From Opitutaceae bacterium (GTDB lineage: Bacteria > Verrucomicrobiota > Verrucomicrobiia > Opitutales > Opitutaceae), in NCBI GenBank assembly GCA_027482185.1, contig JAIXWF010000022.1, positions 124,001 to 188,000 of the forward strand: a stretch of DNA of 64,000 bases. Direction: 5' to 3'. How positions within the stretch are numbered: the stretch's first letter is position 1; each line of letters begins with the position of its first letter. Below are positions 57,640-64,000 of the stretch, piece by piece. The notes beneath the pieces are model-generated. The model was not told the origin of the DNA, made no database searches, and saw nothing but the letters and a program-made list of their open reading frames with translations. The position numbers and the translations under genes are program-made.

Positions 57640-58298
57640 GCGCGCCGAAGATCCGCCTGCTGCTGGTCGACGACCAATCGCTGTTCCGCGAGGCGCTGCG
57701 CACGTTGCTTTCGCTGCAGCCCGATTTCGATCTCGTCGGCGAAGCGCCCGACGGCGAGGCGGCCGTCGCGGCGGCCGCGAAGCTGAAGCCCGACGTCGTC
57801 CTCATGGACCTGCGCATGCCCGTGCTCAACGGCGTCGAGGCCACGCGGCGGATCGTCGCCGCCGGGCCGAAGCCGCGTGTGATCGTGCTGACGACGTTCG
57901 ACGAGGACGAAGAAGTCTTCGCCGCGCTGCGGGCCGGAGCCGTGGGCTATCTGCTCAAGGCCAGTTCGGCGGAGAAACTCTGCGGGGCAATCCGCGCCGC
58001 GGCGCAGGGCTCGTCGGTGCTGGAGCCGAGTATTGCCGCGAAATTGATGGCGCGCGCAACCGCGCCCGCACCCGCGGCCCCGCGCCCGTCGGCGCCGCCG
58101 TTGGCCGATCCGCTCTCCGCGCGCGAACTCGACGTGCTGCGTTTCCTCGCGAGCGGTCTGAGCAACAAGGAAATCGGCGCCCAACTCAAAATTTCCGAAG
58201 GCACGGTGAAGAACCACATGACCAACGTGCTCGGCAAACTCGGCGCCCTCGACCGCACCCAGGCCGCGCTGCGCGCGCGGGAGCTCGGGTTGATTTGA
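57636..58298 (+). CDS. NarL/LuxR-family response regulator
   Basis: 220 residues. The receiver domain has the acidic pair DD at 12-13, the phospho-acceptor Asp58 (VLMDLRMP), Thr in VLTTFDED and Lys in YLLKASS. An Ala/Pro linker leads to a LuxR helix-turn-helix (about 155-215): LSARELDVLRFLASGLSNKE, GTVKNHMTNVLGKL. Its cognate kinase is encoded immediately upstream with a 4-bp overlap. The ATGAC dyads at 56415 and 58414 are candidate targets, implying autoregulation and control of the permease gene. Confidence 0.95.
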   Translation: MSAPKIRLLLVDDQSLFREALRTLLSLQPDFDLVGEAPDGEAAVAAAAKLKPDVVLMDLRMPVLNGVEATRRIVAAGPKPRVIVLTTFDEDEEVFAALRAGAVGYLLKASSAEKLCGAIRAAAQGSSVLEPSIAAKLMARATAPAPAAPRPSAPPLADPLSARELDVLRFLASGLSNKEIGAQLKISEGTVKNHMTNVLGKLGALDRTQAALRARELGLI

Positions 58299-58303
58299 GG
58301 AAT

Positions 58304-58399
58304 AGGTTGAGAGCTGAGAGTTGAGAGCCCGGACCCGCCAATTGCCGGCTCGGTCGTAGGTCTGCGTTTCCGGTCTCCGGTTTCCGCGTTCCGGTTTTA
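58304..58399. repeat. GAGTTGA-type arm and TCCGGTT-type arm of different heptad families
   Basis: The left array 58304-58327 (GGTTGAGAGCTGAGAGTTGA) belongs to the GAGTTGA family. The right array 58366-58399 (TTTCCGG, TCTCCGG, TTTCCGC, GTTCCGG) is the inverse of the GGAAACC family. It is downstream of the response-regulator gene. Confidence 0.85.
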
Positions 58400-58413
58400 G
58401 AATTCGTCCGGCC

Positions 58414-58428
58414 ATGACCTTCGGCCAT
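58414..58428. promoter_or_regulatory. ATGACCTTCGGCCAT near-dyad upstream of the permease gene
   Basis: It resembles the dyad at 56415-56428, with one mismatch in the right half and one extra spacer base. A third half-site ATGAC follows at 58427. It lies about 60 bp before the permease start. Confidence 0.4.
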
Positions 58429-58490
58429 GACTTCCGCGCGATGCGGGCGGCGGCGGGACGCGTTATCGTGGCGGCATCGTTTTCCGCCGC

Positions 58491-60905
58491 ATGTCCGCCG
58501 TTCCGATTTTCTCCGAGTTTCAATCCGCGTTCCGCACGCTGCGGCGGGCGCCCGGATTTTCGGCGCTGGTGATCGGCCTGCTCGCGTTCGGGCTCGGCGC
58601 CAACGTTGCCGTTTTCTCGATCTTCGAGGCGATCGTGCTCTCGCCGCTGCCGTATCCGGAAGCGGAACGGCTCGTCGGCTTGAGTTCGGTCAACGCGACC
58701 AAGGCGCTCGATCAACCGGCATTGTCGGCGGCGGATTTCCGCGACGTGCGGGAACGCGCGCGCAGTTTCCCGGCCCTCGCGGCCTATCGGCCGGAGTTTG
58801 TCGGCTACCGGCCCGACGGCGGGGAGGCGCGGCAACTGGTCGGCGCGTTGGTGACGGAGGAATTCTTCGCCGTCTTCCGCGCGAATCCGACACACGGGCG
58901 CGTGTTCCGTGCGGACGAGTTTTCCGCGGCGGCGCCGCGGACGGCGGTGCTGTCGGCGGCGGCGTGGCGTCGCCATTTCGGCGGGCGGCCGGATGTGATC
59001 GGCACGACGGTGACGCTGGAGCGCCAGCCCACGACGATTGTCGGGATCATGCCCGAGGGTTTTCGCGAACCGGAGTTCGTCGACCTCTGGCTGCCGTTTC
59101 CGCCGGAGTCGGGCGAGAACCTCGCGCGCGATTCGCGTTTCTGGACGACGGTCGGACGGCTCGGCGCCGGGGTCGCGGCGGCGTCCGCGCGCGCCGAGCT
59201 GGCGACGATCGCCCGCGCGCTCGAGGCCGAGTACCCGGCGGTCAACCGCGGCTGGAGTTTCCGGGCGGAGCCGCTGTTGGAACAGCGCGTCGGCTCGCTG
59301 CGCCGTTCCCTGCTGCTCCTGGTCGGCGCGGTCGGGCTCGTCCTGCTGGTGGCCTGCGTGAACCTCGCGAACCTGCTGCTCGCGCGCGGCCTGAGGCGGA
59401 TGCCGCAGCTGGCGTTGAAACTCGCGCTCGGTGCGACGCTGGGGGCGTTGGCGCGGGGCGTGTGGGCGGAGGCGATGCTGTTGGCACTGGCGGGCGGCGC
59501 GCTGGGTACGGCGCTGGCGGCCGCGGGCCTGCCGCTGCTCGTCCGCGGATTGCCGGCCGGCCTGATCCCGCGCACCCAGGAGATCGGCCTCGACGGGGCG
59601 GCGCTGGGCTTTGCGCTCGGGGCGACGGCGTTGACGGGGCTGCTGTGCGGATTGCTGCCGGCGTGGCAGGTGCGGCGGACGAATTTGGCGGAGTTGCTCC
59701 AATCCGCGGGCGCGCGGGGCACGCCGGGCGGTTTCACCGGCAAGGCGCAGACGGCGCTCGTGGCGCTGCAATTGGCGCTGACACTTACGGTGCTGGCGGC
59801 CGCGGGCGGGCTGGCGCGCACGTTGTTCGCGTTGCAGGCGACGGCGACGGGATTCTCCGCGGCCAACGTGCTGACGGTGCGGATCGCGGGCGGGCAGGAC
59901 GCGTGGGCGCAGCCGGCCGAATTGGCGCGCTACTACGACCGATTGCTGGCGGAGCTGCAGGCGACGCCCGGGATCGAGGCGGCGGCGATCAATGCGAGCG
60001 CGCCGCTTTCCGGAATCACGCTGCGGTATCCGTTCTGGGTGCAGGGCCGGCCGCGCACGGAGGGCAACGCCGACGAAGCGGTGTTCGCGAGCGTGAGCCC
60101 CGATTACCTGCGCGCGTTGCGGATTCCGTTGCGGCAGGGCCGGTTCATCGAGGCGCGGGACGATTTCCAGGCGCCGCGCGTCTGCGTGATCAACGAAACG
60201 CTGGCGCGGCGGATTTTCCCGGACCGCGACCCGATCGGCCAGAAGATCCAGACTTTGCCGTGGTTGAACCGTGAATACCGGGAGATCGTCGGCGTCGTCG
60301 CCGACACCCGCCAGGACAACCTCTCCGATCCGCCGCCCCCGCAGCTCTACGTGCCGGCGGCGCAGTCGCCGTGGTTCTTCACGACGTACCTCGTGAAGAC
60401 GGCGCCCGGGACCGGGGCCGCGACCGTGCAGGCGGCGCTGCGCCGGGCGGATCCGACGGTGGCAATGACGGTGCGGTCGCTGGAGGACAACATCGCCCTG
60501 ACGACGACGCAGCCGCGGTTGCGGGCGTGGTTGCTGGGCGTTTTCGCGGCGGCCGCGCTCGGGCTTTCCGCCTTCGGGCTCTACGCGAGCATGGCGTTCG
60601 CGGTGAACCAACGCACGCGCGAGTTCGGCATCCGGCTGGCGCTGGGCGCGACGCCGGCGGGTATCGTGGCCCTCGTGCTCGGACGCGCGGGCCGCGTGGC
60701 CGCGGCGGGAGTGGTCCTCGGTTTGGCGGGGGCCGTGGGGACGGAGCGCATGTTGCAGGCCACCGTGCCCGGGCTGGTGCCGCTTGAGGGCGTCGGACTC
60801 GCGGGGCTGGCCGCGTTGCTCGCGGCGGTGGCGTTGGCGGCCGGGGCGCTGCCGGCGTGGACGGCGTCGCGGCTGAATCCCGTGCGGGCGCTGCAGCACG
60901 ACTGA
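58491..60905 (+). CDS. orphan FtsX/MacB-type ABC permease (ADOP-like)
   Basis: 804 residues with a duplicated architecture. TM1 near 24-45 is followed by a periplasmic MacB core domain (LSAADFRDVRERARSF, RHFGGRPDVIGTTVTL, VGIMPEGF) and an FtsX helix block (LLLLVGAVGLVLLVACVNLA). A second core domain (LTVRIAGG, RIFPDRDPIGQKI, IVGVVADTRQDN) and a second helix block follow. This is the ADOP family, common in Acidobacteriota and Verrucomicrobiota, usually without an adjacent ATPase, as here. Probable role: mechanotransmission or peptide/lipid export with an ATPase encoded elsewhere. The preceding two-component pair may regulate it. Confidence 0.9.
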   Translation: MSAVPIFSEFQSAFRTLRRAPGFSALVIGLLAFGLGANVAVFSIFEAIVLSPLPYPEAERLVGLSSVNATKALDQPALSAADFRDVRERARSFPALAAYRPEFVGYRPDGGEARQLVGALVTEEFFAVFRANPTHGRVFRADEFSAAAPRTAVLSAAAWRRHFGGRPDVIGTTVTLERQPTTIVGIMPEGFREPEFVDLWLPFPPESGENLARDSRFWTTVGRLGAGVAAASARAELATIARALEAEYPAVNRGWSFRAEPLLEQRVGSLRRSLLLLVGAVGLVLLVACVNLANLLLARGLRRMPQLALKLALGATLGALARGVWAEAMLLALAGGALGTALAAAGLPLLVRGLPAGLIPRTQEIGLDGAALGFALGATALTGLLCGLLPAWQVRRTNLAELLQSAGARGTPGGFTGKAQTALVALQLALTLTVLAAAGGLARTLFALQATATGFSAANVLTVRIAGGQDAWAQPAELARYYDRLLAELQATPGIEAAAINASAPLSGITLRYPFWVQGRPRTEGNADEAVFASVSPDYLRALRIPLRQGRFIEARDDFQAPRVCVINETLARRIFPDRDPIGQKIQTLPWLNREYREIVGVVADTRQDNLSDPPPPQLYVPAAQSPWFFTTYLVKTAPGTGAATVQAALRRADPTVAMTVRSLEDNIALTTTQPRLRAWLLGVFAAAALGLSAFGLYASMAFAVNQRTREFGIRLALGATPAGIVALVLGRAGRVAAAGVVLGLAGAVGTERMLQATVPGLVPLEGVGLAGLAALLAAVALAAGALPAWTASRLNPVRALQHD

Positions 60906-60912
60906 TTTTCCC

Positions 60913-61680
60913 ATGAAATACCCGATCCTGTTCCTCCTTCCCTTGCTCGCGCTGCTTGGTACGCCGGGCCGGCTGCCGGCCGCGAGTGCCGACGAAGCGA
61001 TCGCCGCCGCCAAGGTTGCTTGGCAAAAGGGCGATCTGGCCGCGGTGGAAACCGCGGTGGCCCCGCTGGCGGAAGCGAAACCGCCCTCGGCGCCCGCGGT
61101 GTACTATCGCGGGTTGGTCCGGCAGAAACAGGGCCGTTTGCCCGAAGCATTGAAACTGCTGGAGCAGGCGACGGCGCTCGATCCGACGCAGCCCGATTAC
61201 CATGTCGCGGTAGGCACGGCGGTGGCCGAGCAGATGCGCGGCGCGAACTTCATGCAGCTGGCGTTGCTTTCGGGCAAAATGCGCAAGGCCTACGCGAAAG
61301 CGGTGGAATTGGATCCGAAACACATCGGCGGGTTGATCGGCCTGACGCGCTATTATTCCAGTGCGCCGGAGATCGCGGGCGGCAGCAGCGAGAAGGCGCG
61401 CGAGTACGCGCAACGGATTCGCGCGCTGGTGCCGTTTGTCGGCGAACAGGAGTTGGGCCAGATCGCGGAACGCGCGGAGGACTTCGCCGGTGCGCTGCAG
61501 CACTACGAAGCGGCGGCCGCGCTGAAGCCCGACCATGCCGGCACGCACGCGGCGGCGGCCCGCGTCCTGGCCAAACTAGGCCGCACGGCCGAAGCGCGGG
61601 CGCGCTACGAGAAGGTGCTGGTCTTGGCGCCGAACAGCGAAACGGTCCGGGCCGCGCTGGCGAAGCTGCCGCCGTCGTGA
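60913..61680 (+). CDS. secreted tetratricopeptide-repeat protein
   Basis: 255 residues with a signal peptide (LFLLPLLALLGTPGRLPA). TPR-like helical pairs are visible: AVYYRGLVRQKQGRLPEALK, LEQATALDPTQPDYHVAVG, YAKAVELDPKHIGGLIGL, LQHYEAAAALKPDHAGTHAA and ARYEKVLVLAPNSETV. It is periplasmic and most likely a scaffold or partner-binding protein. It begins 7 bp after the permease stop, so co-expression with the permease is expected. Confidence 0.88.
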   Translation: MKYPILFLLPLLALLGTPGRLPAASADEAIAAAKVAWQKGDLAAVETAVAPLAEAKPPSAPAVYYRGLVRQKQGRLPEALKLLEQATALDPTQPDYHVAVGTAVAEQMRGANFMQLALLSGKMRKAYAKAVELDPKHIGGLIGLTRYYSSAPEIAGGSSEKAREYAQRIRALVPFVGEQELGQIAERAEDFAGALQHYEAAAALKPDHAGTHAAAARVLAKLGRTAEARARYEKVLVLAPNSETVRAALAKLPPS

Positions 61681-61759
61681 GCCGGGTCCGCCGTCCGCCC
61701 GTCCGGGCGCGCGGGCCGTTTTTTGTCGCCGTGGGGCCGAGGGAAAGCAGCGTCGCGAG

Positions 61760-62788
61760 GTGCTGTTTACCTGCCAGGCCGGATTCGAGGATTTGCTCGC
61801 GCGCGAGCTGAAGGAAGTGCACGGCGCCACGGTGCCGGAGCAGGGGCCGGGCTGGGTGCGCACGGCGGCGGCGTTGCCGGCGGGCGGGCCGGAGCCGGCG
61901 TTTTGCAGCCTCGCTTTCGCGGCGCCGGTCGAGGTGAAGGGCGAGTCGGTCAACGCGCTCGCGGTCCAGATCGCGGATTACTTTCTCGGCAGCCTGCGCG
62001 GCGAACGCATCGAGGGCGCGTGGCCGAATCTTTGGCTGGGACCGCAGGAGTTGGTCGGGCTCGGGCGGCGCCTCGGCGCCGTGGAATCCGCGTTCGGCGA
62101 GATCCTGAAGAAGAAACTCGGCCGGGTCGCGAAGCTCGCGGTGTCGGACCTGCCGCGCGGGGCGGGTGCGAGCCGCGGGCTCGGCGTGTTTTTTGTCGAT
62201 TTCGGCCGGGCCTATGCGACGCGCGAGATCGTGAGCCACGGGCAGCGGCGGATGGCGGACGACGATCGGGCGCCGTCGCGTTCGTACCTGAAAGTCGAGG
62301 AAGCGTACGCGGTGCTGGGCCGCGAGCCGGCGGCGGGCGAGACGGTGTGCGACCTGGGCGCGGCGCCGGGCGGCTGGAGTTTCAGCGCGGCGAAGCGCGG
62401 CGCGCGGGTCCTCGCGCTCGACAACGGCCCGCTCAAGGGCGGCGCGCTCGACCACCCGCAGATCGAGCACCGGCGGGAAGACGCGTTCCGGTTCGCGCCG
62501 GCGGACGGGCAGGTTTTCGACTGGCTGTTCTGCGACATGGTGGAGGAGCCGCACCACGTGCTGCGGCACATCGTGGAGCCGTGGTTGGCGCGGCGTTGGT
62601 GCCGTCGGTTCGTGATCAATCTGAAATTCGGCCGCGTCGACGCCGTGGCCTTGCTGCGCGAATTGCGCGCGCCGGATTCGCCGCTCGCGCGGTACGCGCC
62701 GGCGACGAAGATCCGCCACCTGTACCACGACCGCGAGGAGTTCACGTTGGTCGGGGAAGTGGCGGGGGCTGGTGCAGTTGAAAGTTGA
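61760..62788 (+). CDS. RlmM-like 23S rRNA 2'-O-ribose methyltransferase
   Basis: 342 residues from a GTG at 61760; no better start is present. The N-terminal THUMP-like part opens FTCQAGFEDLLARELKEVHG. The FtsJ domain shows Lys in SYLKVEEAYAV, the SAM loop CDLGAAPGGWSF, Asp in LFCDMVEEP, Lys in FVINLKFG and Glu in HDREEFTLVG, so the K-D-K-E tetrad of FtsJ-type ribose methylases is complete. RlmM modifies C2498 of 23S rRNA in E. coli; the same role here is inference. The stop codon is contributed by a heptad array. Confidence 0.88.
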   Translation: MLFTCQAGFEDLLARELKEVHGATVPEQGPGWVRTAAALPAGGPEPAFCSLAFAAPVEVKGESVNALAVQIADYFLGSLRGERIEGAWPNLWLGPQELVGLGRRLGAVESAFGEILKKKLGRVAKLAVSDLPRGAGASRGLGVFFVDFGRAYATREIVSHGQRRMADDDRAPSRSYLKVEEAYAVLGREPAAGETVCDLGAAPGGWSFSAAKRGARVLALDNGPLKGGALDHPQIEHRREDAFRFAPADGQVFDWLFCDMVEEPHHVLRHIVEPWLARRWCRRFVINLKFGRVDAVALLRELRAPDSPLARYAPATKIRHLYHDREEFTLVGEVAGAGAVES

Positions 62789-62803
62789 AAGGTGAAAGTT
62801 GAA
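62774..62803. repeat. AGTTGAA heptad array providing the rlmM-like stop codon
   Basis: Units AGTTGAA, AGTTGAA, AGGTGAA, AGTTGAA follow each other. The TGA at 62786-62788 in the second unit terminates the methyltransferase frame. There is one arm only. Confidence 0.85.
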
Positions 62804-62837
62804 GGATCGGAAGTTCGGGCCTCGGGCGGTGCGGAGG

Positions 62838-63003
62838 GATGGGACACAGAGGTCACAGAGGGAGGAACGGGAGGTCACGGAGGCTGCGGCGGACTTCGGT
62901 GGCGCCAAGGTTTCGCCGGGCAGGTGCGTCTCCGCACCAAGCCGGTTTGTGCTCTGGGATCTCCTCCTCCCGCCTCCGTGTCCTCTGTGACCCACAGTGA
63001 CCT
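62838..63003. repeat. inverted pair of ACACAGAGGTCACAGAGG-type repeats
   Basis: The left arm about 62838-62880 (GACACAGAGGTCACAGAGG ... GTCACGGAGG) is mirrored at about 62958-63003 (GCCTCCGTGTCCTCTGTGAC). The related single-arm copy is at 24945-25005. The spacer 62789-63059 has no gene. Confidence 0.75.
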
Positions 63004-63059
63004 TCCGCTCCGCCGCGGTTTTGTTTGGTTTTGTGGCGGGGGGCCGCACAGGCTGCGGC

Positions 63060-64000
63060 ATGAGCAAATTTTCCTTTCGCGGCGGCGATGAACGGCCGGC
63101 GGCGCGCCGGACGCCCGAGACGCGACCGGCGCCCGCGATGGCAAGGCCGCGGGCCCGCGGCGAGACGGGCGGGCCGGACGAGTTTGCGGCGCCGCCGCCG
63201 GCAGCCCCGGCGCACGATTTGCCGGGTTCGCGGAGCGGACCGGCGCGGCACGAATTGAAAGTTTGCGGCCTCACGGCGGTGCGCGCGCGTTTTGCCAAGG
63301 ACCCGGATTCGATCCAGCGGCTGTTCTTCGACTATGCGACGGGCCGGCAGGTCGGCGTGATCAGCAAGGTGCTGGCGCAGAAGAAAAAAATCTACCGCTG
63401 CGTCGAGCCGGCCGAGTTGGAAAAAGTGGCGGGCACGGTGCACCACGGCGGGATCGTCGCAGTGGTGACGCCGCCGGCGTTGCGGTCCGCGACGCCGGAG
63501 GACGCGGCAAAATGGGCGCGGCGCGGCGAAGCGTTGCTTGTGCTGGATCGCATCGGCAACGCGCACAACCTCGGGGCGATCGCGCGGACGGCGGCGTTTT
63601 TCGGCGTGCCGCGGATCGTGATTCCGGACGACCCGGCGGCGGCGCGGCCCAACGACGCGGCGTTCCGCGTGGCGGAGGGCGGCCTCGACCACGTGGAAGT
63701 GTGGACGGTGCCGGCACTCGTGCCGTTTGCGGCCGCGCTGAAGGCGGCGGGCTTCGAGGTGGTCGGCGCGGCGACGCGCGGCGGCCGGCCGGAAGCGGGT
63801 GCAAAACGCGGGCCGGACGCGAAGCCGGTGGCGTTGATTCTGGGCAACGAAGAGCACGGCCTCGCGCCGGAGCTCACGGCGGCCTGCAGCCGGCTCGTGA
63901 CGATTCCCGGCGGGGGCGCGGTCGAGTCGTTGAATGTCTCGGTCGCGGCCGCGGTGCTGCTGTGGGAATTGGTGGCGAAGGCCGCGCCGCGCGGCGCGGC
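63060..64000 (+). CDS. TrmH/SpoU-family RNA methyltransferase (3' end beyond window)
   Basis: At least 313 residues; the frame is open at the right edge. Residues 1-60 are a disordered Arg/Pro/Ala tail. About 67-155 is a substrate-binding-like domain (LKVCGLTAVRARFAKDPDSI, VAGTVHHGGIVAVV). The SPOUT core has motif 1 AHNLGAIARTAAFFGVP, motif 2 ALILGNEEHGLAPEL and motif 3 IPGGGAVESLNVSVAAAVLL, the knotted SAM site. It resembles the YfiF/RlmB branch that methylates ribose 2'-OH in rRNA or tRNA. The target is not known. Confidence 0.93.
   Translation, partial: MSKFSFRGGDERPAARRTPETRPAPAMARPRARGETGGPDEFAAPPPAAPAHDLPGSRSGPARHELKVCGLTAVRARFAKDPDSIQRLFFDYATGRQVGVISKVLAQKKKIYRCVEPAELEKVAGTVHHGGIVAVVTPPALRSATPEDAAKWARRGEALLVLDRIGNAHNLGAIARTAAFFGVPRIVIPDDPAAARPNDAAFRVAEGGLDHVEVWTVPALVPFAAALKAAGFEVVGAATRGGRPEAGAKRGPDAKPVALILGNEEHGLAPELTAACSRLVTIPGGGAVESLNVSVAAAVLLWELVAKAAPRGA

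Overview
This is a very GC-rich (about 70%) bacterial chromosome segment with dense, mostly single-copy genes. I see no phage, insertion sequence, CRISPR, tRNA or rRNA. The gene content points to Verrucomicrobiota, most likely an Opitutaceae relative. The evidence is three large TonB-dependent receptors (one with a plug signature typical of that family), secreted proteins ending in a shared roughly 130-residue C-terminal module, DUF1080 and PQQ-type dehydrogenases, a NamZ lipoprotein, an orphan FtsX/MacB permease and NarL-type two-component regulation. The taxonomic call is inference from protein style, not from a marker gene.

Layout. 1-8 kb: 3' end of the window-edge rarD-like transporter, a small lipoprotein, a proline/alanine-rich single-pass membrane protein, a secreted metalloprotease with RCC1, Ig and C-terminal modules, and an MscS channel. 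8-12 kb: TerC, two Hsp20 chaperones, a MalY/PatB C-S lyase, a small membrane protein. 12-24 kb: a LacI-type regulator divergent from a TonB receptor, a polytopic membrane protein, gamma-glutamyltransferase divergent from a second TonB receptor, an unknown polytopic protein. 24-34 kb: transglutaminase-like protein, cytochrome c/sugar dehydrogenase fusion, UMF1 transporter, a porin/secreted sensor-like protein/chemoreceptor cassette, a beta-barrel protein and an Nramp-like transporter. 34-49 kb: a diheme sugar dehydrogenase, NamZ muramidase, a third TonB receptor, an SDR, a dipeptide epimerase, an AraC regulator, a fucose-isomerase-like enzyme and an EamA transporter. 49-64 kb: a sialidase-like enzyme, a DUF1080/dehydrogenase-cupredoxin operon with DUF1653 and glycerate kinase genes, a NarL-type kinase/regulator pair, an orphan permease, a TPR protein, an RlmM-like methyltransferase and a truncated TrmH-family methyltransferase.

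Taken together the genes describe a polymer- and glycan-scavenging heterotroph: secreted hydrolases and oxidases (protease, sialidase, NamZ, DUF1080, PQQ-type dehydrogenases) feed TonB receptors and inner-membrane transporters.

The most unusual feature is not a gene. About a dozen intergenic spacers carry short tandem arrays with a strict 7-bp period (GAGTTGA, GGTCAGC, ACTCCAA/ACTCCGA, GGAAACC, ATTGCGG, GCTGANN, TTTCAAC and AGTTGAA families). They usually sit as two inverted arms around a spacer and are often accompanied by a compact perfect hairpin that swallows the stop codon of the neighbouring gene. In this window all of them lie next to gene 3' ends and none lie in the eight divergent promoter gaps. 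Several supply the stop codon or the C-terminal tail of the adjacent gene. I treat this as the main candidate for an undescribed system.
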